Positions 8,325-16,397 of a DNA stretch of 27,277 bases are shown in pieces (position 1 is the stretch's first letter; the number at the start of each line of letters is the position of its first letter). The position numbers were made by a program, and so were the translations under genes. The notes beneath the pieces are model-generated. The model saw nothing but the letters and a program-made list of their open reading frames with translations, had not been told where the DNA came from and made no database searches. The stretch spans positions 1 to 27,277 of the forward strand of contig JBMOIC010000027.1 of the NCBI GenBank assembly GCA_049317525.1. The letters are read 5' to 3'. Source of the DNA: UBA961 sp049317525. GTDB taxonomy: Bacteria; Bacteroidota; Ignavibacteria; Kapaibacteriales; UBA961.

Positions 8325-8962
8325 AACCTACAAAATATGCCTCATTGATCATTAGTATACTCTTAATATCATGCGGATTTCTTACTTCGTGCAATCAACA
8401 AGAAGAATTAGAACCATCAAAAAAAAGTAAAACAATACAAAGCCAGCAATGGCCTGCATCTATTTCTTTTTTTGATACTGATTCTAGTTTTAATGTTCAT
8501 CTTAGTAAACCATTTGGAAATTTGCAGTATAGTAATCCTGAAATCATTCAAACAGAATTGGGCAAAGCAAAGTATACTGTTTTTGCAAATGATGCCAATA
8601 AAGAATTAAAACTGTTTATCAGTAAAAGTGAATACGGCAAAGAGACTATCTCTAAAAGAACATCAAATGAAATACTTGAGATGTCTGCTACAGCATTTAT
8701 ACATGATTTACAAGGCAAAACGTCCATATCGATGCCAATTATAAAACAAAGCACATCTCAGAAATTTCATGGTTTGCGAGTTTTTTATGCATTTCCACTT
8801 CAGCAACAAGATTCTTTATATGGCTGTAGTGAGTTTTTTGTATCAAGTTCTACAGTTTTTCATACATGTATCATCACAAAACAAAAACAATTATTTGATA
8901 CAAGTAAAGATATAGGACTCGTTTTTACATCATTTATGCCCTTAGATAATTACAGTAAATAA
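8321..8962 (+). CDS. Unrecognised lipoprotein coupled to yfhO
   Basis: This 213-residue protein carries a lipoprotein signal: a basic start, a hydrophobic core and the lipobox LTSC, giving a lipidated Cys at residue 23. The linker after it is polar (NQQEELEPSKKSK), as in surface or periplasmic lipoproteins. The mature part looks like a small alpha/beta domain with no motif I can assign. Its ATG overlaps the yfhO stop by four bases, and the next start follows its TAA with no gap, so the three genes are almost certainly one translational unit. A partner or accessory role to the YfhO protein is a reasonable inference from that coupling, not something the sequence shows. Confidence 0.78.
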   Translation: MKPTKYASLIISILLISCGFLTSCNQQEELEPSKKSKTIQSQQWPASISFFDTDSSFNVHLSKPFGNLQYSNPEIIQTELGKAKYTVFANDANKELKLFISKSEYGKETISKRTSNEILEMSATAFIHDLQGKTSISMPIIKQSTSQKFHGLRVFYAFPLQQQDSLYGCSEFFVSSSTVFHTCIITKQKQLFDTSKDIGLVFTSFMPLDNYSK

Positions 8963-9892
8963 ATGCAAAAGGACTTAATTAAACAGAATAATTCACTCTT
9001 AATTGATGAATCGATATTGATCTCAATCAAAACAATCAAAGAAGAGATTAATTCAATTCATGAGCAGTATTTTTATTTAAATCAGCAAGTAAAACCATTA
9101 TTGCTTAAAGATTATGATGATAATTTCAGATTATTAGAAATAGAAATCCAAAGAAAAGCTTTGGAATCATCTGAATTACAAAGGCGAGCAGAACTATTAA
9201 TGATGAAGCATCAAAGAGGTGAGAAATTAACTCCTGAAATCATTGCTTTAGTTCATAAAATTGTAGATAAAGAATATCTTTCCATAAAATCACGACTTAA
9301 TGATGCTTTTGATAGAATTCAAAAGAAACAAGCGTATGTTTCATCTCTGCAAGAGCCCCAGAACTCTCAAGAATTAATGCAGAAATATAGAGAGCTAGCT
9401 AAATTACTGCATCCAGATACAAATAAAAATCAACTATTAGTTGATAAGTATTGGCATATGCTACAACAAGGATTTACTGATCGTAATATCACTTCAATTC
9501 GAGCTCTGTACTCTTTATTAATAGATAAAATGAAGCCGGATACATCTTTTGAGATGTCTATACTTGATCAACAAAAAGAATTAGAAAGACTTTTACATAT
9601 CAAATCAATAGAAGAAAAGAAATTACAAGAGCTAAAAAAACAAATTCCTTTTATTTATGAATTAGGCTTGCAGGATGATCAATGGATATCGAATCATAGA
9701 AAATCATTAGAGTTACAAATTCATAAATATCAAGAAGATATTCAGAAAGCGCAGCAATTGATAAAAATAGCAACAGGAATAGCATATAAGTACAGTGATA
9801 TTCCTGAAAAATTAGATGAATTCGAGGATAAAAAGTCCATAGATTATCAAGACGATTTCATGGAGAATACATATTTCAGTGGTAGGCATTAA
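8963..9892 (+). CDS. Coiled-coil protein with internal J-domain-like segment
   Basis: This 309-residue protein lacks a signal peptide and membrane segments, so it is probably cytoplasmic. Long charged helices (about residues 20-125 and 200-275) have coiled-coil character. Between them, at about 137-190, is a J-domain-like stretch: KYRELAKLLHPDTNK with the HPD triad at residues 150-152, then a helix resembling J-domain helix III. The HPD triad is what J proteins use to stimulate the Hsp70 ATPase, so a DnaK co-chaperone role is plausible. The usual first J-domain helix with its D-Y-Y-x-x-L signature is not evident, so this may be a degenerate domain. It starts at the base after the previous stop and ends 17 nt before the MFS gene. 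Confidence 0.7.
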   Translation: MQKDLIKQNNSLLIDESILISIKTIKEEINSIHEQYFYLNQQVKPLLLKDYDDNFRLLEIEIQRKALESSELQRRAELLMMKHQRGEKLTPEIIALVHKIVDKEYLSIKSRLNDAFDRIQKKQAYVSSLQEPQNSQELMQKYRELAKLLHPDTNKNQLLVDKYWHMLQQGFTDRNITSIRALYSLLIDKMKPDTSFEMSILDQQKELERLLHIKSIEEKKLQELKKQIPFIYELGLQDDQWISNHRKSLELQIHKYQEDIQKAQQLIKIATGIAYKYSDIPEKLDEFEDKKSIDYQDDFMENTYFSGRH

Positions 9893-9909
9893 TTAAAGAT
9901 ATAAAAGAC

Positions 9910-11139
9910 ATGAAACCTCAATCGAAACATATTTTGTTCAATGCAGCTGTTATCGTAGCAGCTTTAGGATATTTTGTAGATATCTATGATTTATTACTTT
10001 TTAGTGTTGTAAGAGTTCCAAGTTTAATCGCGCTTGGAATACCATCAGAAGAAATTACAAGTAAAGGGCTACTTCTATTAAATGTGCAAATGGCTGGTAT
10101 GCTTATTGGCGGAGTATTCTGGGGGATTTTAGGAGATAAAAAAGGACGTGTTTCCACTCTATTTGGCTCTATACTTTTATACTCTATTGCTAATATAGCT
10201 AATGCTTTTGTGCAAACAGTAGATCAATATGCAGTATTAAGATTTATTGCAGGTATTGGTTTAGCAGGTGAATTAGGAGTAGGAATTACGCTTGTTAGCG
10301 AAATTTTACCTAAAGAAACTAGAGGTTATGGAACCATGATAGTAGCTGGGATTGGAGTAACAGGTGCTATACTAGCTAATTTTGTAGCTAAATTTGATTG
10401 GCGAATTGCTTTTTTTGTTGGAGGAATTATGGGGTTTTCTCTTCTTTTACTTCGCATTAAAGTGTCTGAATCTTCAATGTTCTCTAATATGCATGCTCAA
10501 AAAAGTTCTACTATAAAAAAAGGTAGTTTTGTTCAGTTATTAACCACTCCTGCTTTATTAAAGAAATTTCTTTACTGTATTTTGATTGGTATGCCAACGT
10601 GGTTTGTAGTTGGCATACTTGTAACTTTAGCCCCAGAATTTGCTAAGCAACATGGTATTATGTCAGGTATTACAGGTGGAGATGCCGTAGCCTTTTGTTA
10701 TGCTGGGCTTGCCATTGGTGATTTTTTAACCGGTTGGCTAAGCCAAAAATATCAAAGCAGAAAAAAAGTGATGAAGCAATTCCTTGTTTTTAATATTATT
10801 TGTGTTATTGGATATCTTTTGCTTCCATTTACATCTGTGGCCATCTTTTATGGATGGATTTTCCTTTTAGGTATTTCCGTTGGATTTTGGGCAATTTTTG
10901 TAACTATTGCTGCAGAACAATTTGGAACAAATCTTCGAGCCACCGTTGCTACAACTGTTCCCAATATTGCAAGGGGCTCTCTTAATATCATATCTATAAC
11001 ATTTGCAACCTTAATTCCTATACTTGGTATGAAGTTTTCAGCACTCAGTATTGGTATAGCATGTACTGTAATTGCATTATTAGCGTTAATTCCACTAAAA
11101 GAAACTTTTGCAAAAGATTTGAATTATACCGAACATTAA
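9910..11139 (+). CDS. Major facilitator superfamily transporter
   Basis: This 409-residue protein has twelve predicted membrane segments in two halves, the usual MFS size. The cytoplasmic loop between helices 2 and 3 has motif A as GILGDKKGRVSTL. Helix 4-5 sequence RFIAGIGLAGELGVGITLVSEILPKETRG matches the metabolite/sugar-proton symporter subgroup, with a conserved Arg at the helix 4 start and a PKETRG loop. The equivalent second-half loop has WLSQKYQSRKK, and FGTNLRATVATTVPNIARGS follows helix 10. Substrate cannot be inferred. It belongs to the yfhO-led plus-strand operon (17-nt gap upstream, 63 nt downstream); whether it serves the same pathway as its neighbours is unclear. Confidence 0.88.
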   Translation: MKPQSKHILFNAAVIVAALGYFVDIYDLLLFSVVRVPSLIALGIPSEEITSKGLLLLNVQMAGMLIGGVFWGILGDKKGRVSTLFGSILLYSIANIANAFVQTVDQYAVLRFIAGIGLAGELGVGITLVSEILPKETRGYGTMIVAGIGVTGAILANFVAKFDWRIAFFVGGIMGFSLLLLRIKVSESSMFSNMHAQKSSTIKKGSFVQLLTTPALLKKFLYCILIGMPTWFVVGILVTLAPEFAKQHGIMSGITGGDAVAFCYAGLAIGDFLTGWLSQKYQSRKKVMKQFLVFNIICVIGYLLLPFTSVAIFYGWIFLLGISVGFWAIFVTIAAEQFGTNLRATVATTVPNIARGSLNIISITFATLIPILGMKFSALSIGIACTVIALLALIPLKETFAKDLNYTEH

Positions 11140-11202
11140 TGTGAGGGAACCGTTTGAAAGTAGATATATGTTGGTAATTTCTTCACCCCAAAAGGCTTAT
11201 TC

Positions 11203-11889
11203 ATGTTGATCAAACATTGCTTATTATTTCTGATTGTTTTTCAATTTTCACATATCATTGCTTCTGTGTCCCCAGAAGAATTACTAATAAAAGTTCGTTC
11301 AAAAACGAGACTTGTCAAAGATTTCCAGGCTGAAGCTGATATAAAGATTGATATAGATTTTTTAAAAGCTCCTGTTTCTCATGCTACCATTTATTATAGA
11401 AGTCCAGGACAAGTTCGTATTAAATCTGATGGATTTTCTATGCTTCCAAAACAAGGAGCAGGGCTTCCGATTTCTTCTATTCTTGAAACTGAATATTCTG
11501 CAGCAGCCCTTAAAGATGAAATGTATAATGGAAAAAATTTACGGGTTATTAAAGTAATACCATTAGCAGATACAGGACAAATTATTGCCTCTACAATGTG
11601 GATTGAAGAAGCTACTAATATCGTTCATAAAATGAAGATTACTACCAAATCAGGTATCATGTTAATGGAAATGAAATATGGGAAGCAATACCTACAATAT
11701 GCTTTACCAGAACAAGTAGTTCTGTCTTTTGATATGCCTAAATTTTCATTACCAAAATCTATTACAGGCGATATGTTGACAGATAATAAGCCAAAAGATG
11801 CTTCAAAGAAAAATGCTGTTGGAAAAGCAACTATAACCTATTCTAAGTATATTATAAATAAAGGTATAGCAGATTCCCATTTTAAATAA
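11203..11889 (+). CDS. Exported LolA-like outer-membrane lipoprotein carrier fold protein
   Basis: This 228-residue protein starts with a clear signal peptide (hydrophobic residues about 5-18, cleavage near ASVS). The mature part resembles the LolA/LolB-type half-barrel: an early helix SPEELLIKVRSKTRLVKDFQAEADIKI, then strands including VSHATIYYRSPGQVRIKSDGF in two parts, and later MWIEEATNIVHKMKI. The RxxSPGQVRIK-type strand is typical of LolA-related proteins. Classic LolA moves lipoproteins across the periplasm, but many paralogues have other or unknown roles, so I name the fold and not the function. It ends the yfhO-led group; a short hairpin at 11884-11903 overlaps its stop. A lipoprotein gene in the same set is a suggestive neighbour. 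Confidence 0.68.
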   Translation: MLIKHCLLFLIVFQFSHIIASVSPEELLIKVRSKTRLVKDFQAEADIKIDIDFLKAPVSHATIYYRSPGQVRIKSDGFSMLPKQGAGLPISSILETEYSAAALKDEMYNGKNLRVIKVIPLADTGQIIASTMWIEEATNIVHKMKITTKSGIMLMEMKYGKQYLQYALPEQVVLSFDMPKFSLPKSITGDMLTDNKPKDASKKNAVGKATITYSKYIINKGIADSHFK

Positions 11890-11909
11890 GTAGCTGCTTA
11901 TTTCTTTTT
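11884..11909 (+). terminator. Terminator between convergent LolA-like gene and fni
   Basis: AAATAAGT (11884-11891) can pair with GCTTATTT (11896-11903), loop AGCT, with a closing U-G pair. It is followed on the plus strand by CTTTTTAATT. The arms contain the stop codons of both convergent genes, which are only 8 nt apart. The U-run favours the plus strand. Confidence 0.55.
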
Positions 11910-12926
11910 AATTGTTGCTAATTTTAATTGTTCAATATTGTGGGACCCAGTCAAAAACATGATTCGTTTTACATTTATTATCAGATTTTCTATCATTATT
12001 AAAGTCGCTTGATTCCCATCATTTATTAAAGACTTAATAATGCTACCAGCCATTCCAACAGAATCAGCTCCTAAAGCAATTGACATAGCAATATCAAAAG
12101 CAGATTGAATGCCCCCAGATGCATATAATTCGAATGCATGTGTATTCTTAAAAGGTGCTATCATCTGAATACATTCAGAAGTTGGAATTCCCCAATCCCA
12201 AAAAAAGCTTTCAGAAGATGTATCAGAATTTCTACTTAATTCAACACCAGCCCAGCTGGTTCCACCAGCTCCAGCAACATCAATTGCAGAAACACCAATA
12301 TCTAATAATTTACTGGCAACATTCATAGAAATACCGGCACCTACTTCCTTTATAATAACAGGTTTCTCATACAGTTTTATGAAAGATTCTATTCCATGTA
12401 ATACACCTTTAAACTGAGGATTTCCCTCGGGTTGGAGTAATTCTTGAAGTGGGTTTAAATGAATTGCAATAGCATCCGCATTACATTTTTCTAATATCGA
12501 TAAAATAGGTGCATGATTACTTTTTTGTGCAATTTCAGCTGCGCCTATATTACCAAAAAGTGGTATAGTATCACCAACTATGTGTTTTATAGTAGTAAAA
12601 GAGTCATGTACCGACATATCATGAAGAGCAATTCTTAATGATCCAATTCCCAAAGGAATTTTCAAAGTAGATGCGATCTCTGCTAATTGTTGATTGATAC
12701 TAATGGCACCTTTAAAGCCACCTGTCATAGATGAAATAAAAAGAGGAGCAGCAATTTCTTTGTTTAAGAAAAAAGAAGCTGTTGATATATCTTCATAATT
12801 AATTTCAGGAAGAGCATTATGTATAAACTCATAGCATTCTAGACCAGTTGTTTTACTTTTATGATTCATATTGTGATTAACACATAAATCAACATGGTCT
12901 TGTTTTCTTTTTGAAATATTATTCAT
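11898..12926 (-). CDS. fni: Isopentenyl-diphosphate delta-isomerase, type 2 (FMN)
   Basis: This 342-residue enzyme interconverts isopentenyl and dimethylallyl diphosphate in isoprenoid synthesis in the cytoplasm, using reduced FMN. The N-terminus SKRKQDHVDLCVN is the family's substrate-binding R-K...H block. Further motifs are FISSMTGG (about residue 60), the GIGSLRIAL strand, AIHLNPLQELLQPEGNPQF (about 155-175, with the conserved N-x-x-Q-E and E residues used for magnesium and catalysis), VIIKEVGAGIS (FMN lysine), DVAGAGGTSWAGVE and the phosphate-binding ASGGIQ...GADSVGMAG. Length is as expected for type 2 enzymes. It begins one base after the dprA stop, and is the last gene of the oxidoreductase-dprA-fni set. 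Confidence 0.95.
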   Translation of the reverse strand: MNNISKRKQDHVDLCVNHNMNHKSKTTGLECYEFIHNALPEINYEDISTASFFLNKEIAAPLFISSMTGGFKGAISINQQLAEIASTLKIPLGIGSLRIALHDMSVHDSFTTIKHIVGDTIPLFGNIGAAEIAQKSNHAPILSILEKCNADAIAIHLNPLQELLQPEGNPQFKGVLHGIESFIKLYEKPVIIKEVGAGISMNVASKLLDIGVSAIDVAGAGGTSWAGVELSRNSDTSSESFFWDWGIPTSECIQMIAPFKNTHAFELYASGGIQSAFDIAMSIALGADSVGMAGSIIKSLINDGNQATLIMIENLIINVKRIMFLTGSHNIEQLKLATIKKK

Positions 12927-12927
12927 G

Positions 12928-14016
12928 TTACAGCTTCATAAAAAATTTACCAGGCAATTGCTTTATATATCCATTAAATTCTAATGATAATAAATATGCA
13001 AGTATAGTGCTTGAATTCATGTGCAAAGAAGAGCTTAATTCATCTACCTGTTTTGGTGAATCAGATAAAAGACTAAGGATCAATATTTCTTCATTAAAGA
13101 TAGGAATTCTTTGCTGTTTAATTTCAGTTTTAATGTTAAAATCATGTAAAATATCTTCTGGACTCATTGCTAATGCTGCTTTGTTTTGTTTAATAAGCAT
13201 ATTTGGTCCATCACTTTTTGAAGATTTAAGAGATCCTGGAATAGCATATATTTCACGATTTTGGTCAAATGCAAATTGACAAGTTATCATAGAACCTCCC
13301 TTTCTTGCACTTTCTACTATTAAAACCGCTTTTGATATACCACTAATAAGTCTATTTCTTTGTGGAAAATATGCCGGCATGGCTTTTGTACCTAAAGGAT
13401 ATTCACTGATAAGTGCTCCACCATTGTCGATAATAGTATTTGCTAAGACATTGCTGTAAAATGGAGAAATACTATCAATTCCACTTGCTATTATAGCACA
13501 AGTAATTCCTTTGCACTGTAATGTGGTTTTATGGGCAATACTATCTATACCATTTGCAAGACCACTTACAATTGTAATTCCATGATGAACAAGTACTTCG
13601 GTAAAATGTTTAGTTATTTCAGATCCATATACAGTATGCTTTCTGGTTCCAACAATAGCCATTGCTAATTCATAACATATAGTTCCTTTTACATATAAAA
13701 GTACTGGTGGAAATGCTATTTCTTTTAATAATGGCGGATATTCATCACAATATAATGTTAGTATGGAAATTCCATTTTTATTGTGAAGATGAAGAAATTC
13801 TAAAGCTTTATCTCTTATTTCATTAATTGAATATTGAATTTTAGGAACAATACTCTGTTGATTAATAGATAGTGATTGCAAACAATACACATGAAGATTT
13901 TCGAATGTATTGACGATTTTTCTAATGGTACTACTATTACATTTAAAATATGAAGAAAGAACTATGATATCAATGATATCCCATTCCCCTGGAAACATGT
14001 ATCCCCCATTAAACAT
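12928..14016 (-). CDS. dprA: DNA-processing protein DprA
   Basis: This 362-residue protein is a full-length DprA. DprA binds incoming single-stranded DNA and loads RecA during natural transformation, and occurs also in species not known to be competent. After an N-terminal helical (SAM-like) region comes the Rossmann-like domain: LYVKGTICYELAMAIVGTRK, TIVSGLANGIDSIAHK, the GGALISEYPLG block, FPQRNRLISGISKAVLIVES, KGGSMITCQFAFDQNREIYAIPG and NMLIKQNKA. A C-terminal winged-helix segment (about residues 300-362) ends in NGYIKQLPGKFF. The start at 14016 gives MFNGGYMFPGEW; an internal Met at residue 7 is an equally good start. It lies 15 nt after the oxidoreductase and one base before fni, so the three are cotranscribed. 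Confidence 0.95.
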   Translation of the reverse strand: MFNGGYMFPGEWDIIDIIVLSSYFKCNSSTIRKIVNTFENLHVYCLQSLSINQQSIVPKIQYSINEIRDKALEFLHLHNKNGISILTLYCDEYPPLLKEIAFPPVLLYVKGTICYELAMAIVGTRKHTVYGSEITKHFTEVLVHHGITIVSGLANGIDSIAHKTTLQCKGITCAIIASGIDSISPFYSNVLANTIIDNGGALISEYPLGTKAMPAYFPQRNRLISGISKAVLIVESARKGGSMITCQFAFDQNREIYAIPGSLKSSKSDGPNMLIKQNKAALAMSPEDILHDFNIKTEIKQQRIPIFNEEILILSLLSDSPKQVDELSSSLHMNSSTILAYLLSLEFNGYIKQLPGKFFMKL

Positions 14017-14031
14017 GTATACAAACTACAA

Positions 14032-15609
14032 TCAGCTTCTTAACTTATTACCAATAATCTCAGCAGCATTAAACCCATAATAAACTGCATTTTCAAAACT
14101 TGATGTATTATCATTATCAGAGGCAGCAAAGAAAATATTTCCAATATTTTTTCTAGATAATTGGGCAATACCTGAATGACTTCCTATAGATGGTATCGCT
14201 ACGCTATGCCCCCAAGCAAAGCATTCAATCTCGTGAACATGTTCCATCATTCCATTTTTTAATGTTTTTGCAAGTTTAGAAACAATGTCATAAGCATGTT
14301 CAGCCATCAGCATATCATCTTGTAATATTGATCTTTTATTAAGAGGCAAGGCTCCATACAAAGAGTATACAAATGATGTATTGGCATTTGGCTTTCTTTG
14401 CATAGCATTAGAGCAGATAATATCTGTACAAAAATCACCTGTATCTACTGTCCAAATATCCATATACTGTTCTGGAAATAATTGTTTATCAGAATGTAGA
14501 TGAATAGTGATATATGGAGGATATTGAATTGACTGCATCGCACTAATTTGTTGAGTAGTTACATCTTTACAAATTCTTGAAGCTGTTAATTTATTAATAG
14601 CCATAATCGTATAAGCAGATTGTATCCTTACAATGTGATCATCATGAGTGATACAAATAGTTTCAGTTCCATATTGAACATTTTTACTCTCGATTGCTAA
14701 GTGATTATATAGAAATGCATCAGAACCAATAGTTTGTGTTATACCTGCATATAACTCATTCATGCCACCAGGAAAAGTAAATCGTAAAGCATCAAAGTTC
14801 TTTCCTAATTCACTTCTATAAAAATTTAACAGACAATAAGCATTTGTATCATCTATTCCAGCACCCATAGAAGACTTACTATAAAGATTAAGCAGTGTTT
14901 CTGTAAATGGAGAATGAAATTGACTTAAAAAGTCTCGTCCACTCTGCTTATCCAAAGCTAAAAACTCTGGAGATAGGGTATCTTCTAGTGGATAAGAAGG
15001 AATATGAGAATCGATAAGTAAATAATCACGAAATAGTTTCATTCCATCTTTATTTTGCTTATTGATTGGCAATGTTGATATAGTAGCATCAGACCAAATA
15101 TCTGGATATAACACATTATTAAATAATACAGCATCTTCTGGAGCAATCATTGGCTGAACATTAGCTGCTTCTATAAATTCCTTGATTTGGCCTTCATTCG
15201 AAACAAAATACACAGAACCATAGGGATAGCTAATACCATTCCAAGAACCTTTAATTCCAGTACCGCCAGATTGACTCTCATTTTCTACTATTAGTACCGA
15301 ATACCCCTTTTTTTGTAGAGAATATGCGGCTGCTAATCCTGAAGGCCCAGAACCAATGATAAGCACATCACATGTATGAGTAATTTCTTTGGAGTGTTGT
15401 GGTAATGATTTAGTATCTCTGATATATCTATGAGCAGATTCAAAAGTTTGTCTTTTTAGTAATGTCGATACAGAAGAAGGACTTAATCGTTGCATAGCTT
15501 TCGACGCTTCCTTTTGTGAACATCCTAAAGGCAATGTAACAAAAGAAGCACCTGTTGCACCAATTAAGATTTTTAAAAAATCTCTTCTAGAATTTTGGTT
15601 AAATGACAT
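14032..15609 (-). CDS. Tat-exported FAD-dependent amine-oxidase-like oxidoreductase
   Basis: This 525-residue protein starts with a twin-arginine signal (SRRDFLK at residues 7-13, hydrophobic core, then LPLGC with Cys 30, which may be a non-classical lipobox). A Rossmann FAD-binding motif GSGPSGLAAAYSL begins at residue 86 and ends the second strand at Glu 109, which would bind the FAD ribose. A GGMNELYAGI segment and the C-terminal NIFFAASDNDNTSSFENAVYYGFNAAE, in two parts, resemble the closing FAD-contact region of flavin amine oxidases/desaturases. Export through Tat implies the cofactor is inserted before transport. Substrate is unknown. A promoter at 15651-15680 reads into it; the hairpin at 15626-15650 lies 16 nt before its ATG. 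Confidence 0.82.
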   Translation of the reverse strand: MSFNQNSRRDFLKILIGATGASFVTLPLGCSQKEASKAMQRLSPSSVSTLLKRQTFESAHRYIRDTKSLPQHSKEITHTCDVLIIGSGPSGLAAAYSLQKKGYSVLIVENESQSGGTGIKGSWNGISYPYGSVYFVSNEGQIKEFIEAANVQPMIAPEDAVLFNNVLYPDIWSDATISTLPINKQNKDGMKLFRDYLLIDSHIPSYPLEDTLSPEFLALDKQSGRDFLSQFHSPFTETLLNLYSKSSMGAGIDDTNAYCLLNFYRSELGKNFDALRFTFPGGMNELYAGITQTIGSDAFLYNHLAIESKNVQYGTETICITHDDHIVRIQSAYTIMAINKLTASRICKDVTTQQISAMQSIQYPPYITIHLHSDKQLFPEQYMDIWTVDTGDFCTDIICSNAMQRKPNANTSFVYSLYGALPLNKRSILQDDMLMAEHAYDIVSKLAKTLKNGMMEHVHEIECFAWGHSVAIPSIGSHSGIAQLSRKNIGNIFFAASDNDNTSSFENAVYYGFNAAEIIGNKLRS

Positions 15610-15610
15610 A

Positions 15611-15650
15611 TCAAATAAAAATAAAGGCGTTCAAAAAAACTTTGAACGCC
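15611..15650 (-). terminator. Terminator after the OmpA-family gene, abutting the next gene start
   Basis: GGCGTTCAAA (15626-15635) pairs perfectly with TTTGAACGCC (15641-15650) around a 5-nt loop. On the minus strand it is followed by a T-rich run (15613-15625). It is 49 nt after the OmpA-family stop and only 16 nt before the oxidoreductase start codon. Confidence 0.82.
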
Positions 15651-15680
15651 CAAAAATATACATTAAATATAATATCTCAA
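15651..15680 (-). promoter_or_regulatory. Predicted promoter for the oxidoreductase-dprA-fni operon
   Basis: On the minus strand TTGA (15677-15680) is separated by 18 nt from TATTTTTG (15651-15658), a full match to TAnnTTTG. The last base of the box touches the terminator hairpin, so transcription should start inside the first arm of that hairpin, at about 15645. Confidence 0.62.
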
Positions 15681-15698
15681 TACTCAATTATTTCATGT

Positions 15699-16397
15699 TT
15701 ATGCTTTCACTATTACGATGTAAGTTGTACCTATATATCGTTTTCCTTTTGCAGTTTTATGCATTGGAGGTGGATTTACAGAATCTATAGCATTAGAACC
15801 TTTAGGAAAAATACGAGTATCTTTTACACCTTTTTCTACTAAAAAAGCTTTAATTGCATTTGCTCTTTCATCAGTAAATTTTTGCATCAATTCTGGTTCT
15901 GAAGCCATATCTGGATACGATTGAATTTCTATAGAAACACCAGGATTTAGCATCATCATTTTCTGAATATCTGCTAAGTAATCTTCAGCACCTACCCTTA
16001 ATTTTGATTTTTTTAGTTCAAAAGGAGGAACATCAAGCAATATTTTTGTTCCTTTAGCAAGAGGTTTTACCGTAAAGTCACGAGATATTTCAGCATACTT
16101 ATTTGTTTTAGGAAGACTGATTTCCATTTCATCTTTAAAATAATCGGGTGACTCTAATTGTATTCTATATTTTTTACCTTGCTTTAGCCCAGTAACAAAA
16201 TAATATCCTGTTGAAGAATTACTTTTAGAAGATCCAGCCTTTTTATTGTTTTCATCATAAAAGGAAACCATTACAGATGTAAAATTTCTATTTGTTTGGT
16301 CGATAACAGTTCCTGTTACACTCATAATAGCCTCTTGAGCACATAATGAAGAACTTATTATACATAACCCAGCAATCATACTATATATTGTTCTCAT
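15699..16397 (-). CDS. OmpA-family protein with N-terminal carboxypeptidase-regulatory-like domain
   Basis: This 232-residue protein has a signal peptide (cleavage near LCAQ, residues 18-21). Residues about 25-115 look like a carboxypeptidase-regulatory-like beta sandwich (VTGTVIDQTNRNFTSVMVSF, TGYYFVTGLKQGKKYRIQLE). Residues about 120-232 form an OmpA C-terminal domain: LDVPPFELKKSKLRV, LADIQKMMMLNPGVSIEIQS, the FTDERANAIKAFLVEKGV helix and RIFPKGSNA, which in this family bind peptidoglycan. It should tie an outer-membrane structure to the cell wall. The ATG overlaps the stop of the exported WD40 gene by four bases, and a strong AAAGGAGG ribosome-binding sequence lies within the WD40 3' end. 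It is the last gene before the terminator at 15611-15650. Confidence 0.88.
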   Translation of the reverse strand: MRTIYSMIAGLCIISSSLCAQEAIMSVTGTVIDQTNRNFTSVMVSFYDENNKKAGSSKSNSSTGYYFVTGLKQGKKYRIQLESPDYFKDEMEISLPKTNKYAEISRDFTVKPLAKGTKILLDVPPFELKKSKLRVGAEDYLADIQKMMMLNPGVSIEIQSYPDMASEPELMQKFTDERANAIKAFLVEKGVKDTRIFPKGSNAIDSVNPPPMHKTAKGKRYIGTTYIVIVKA

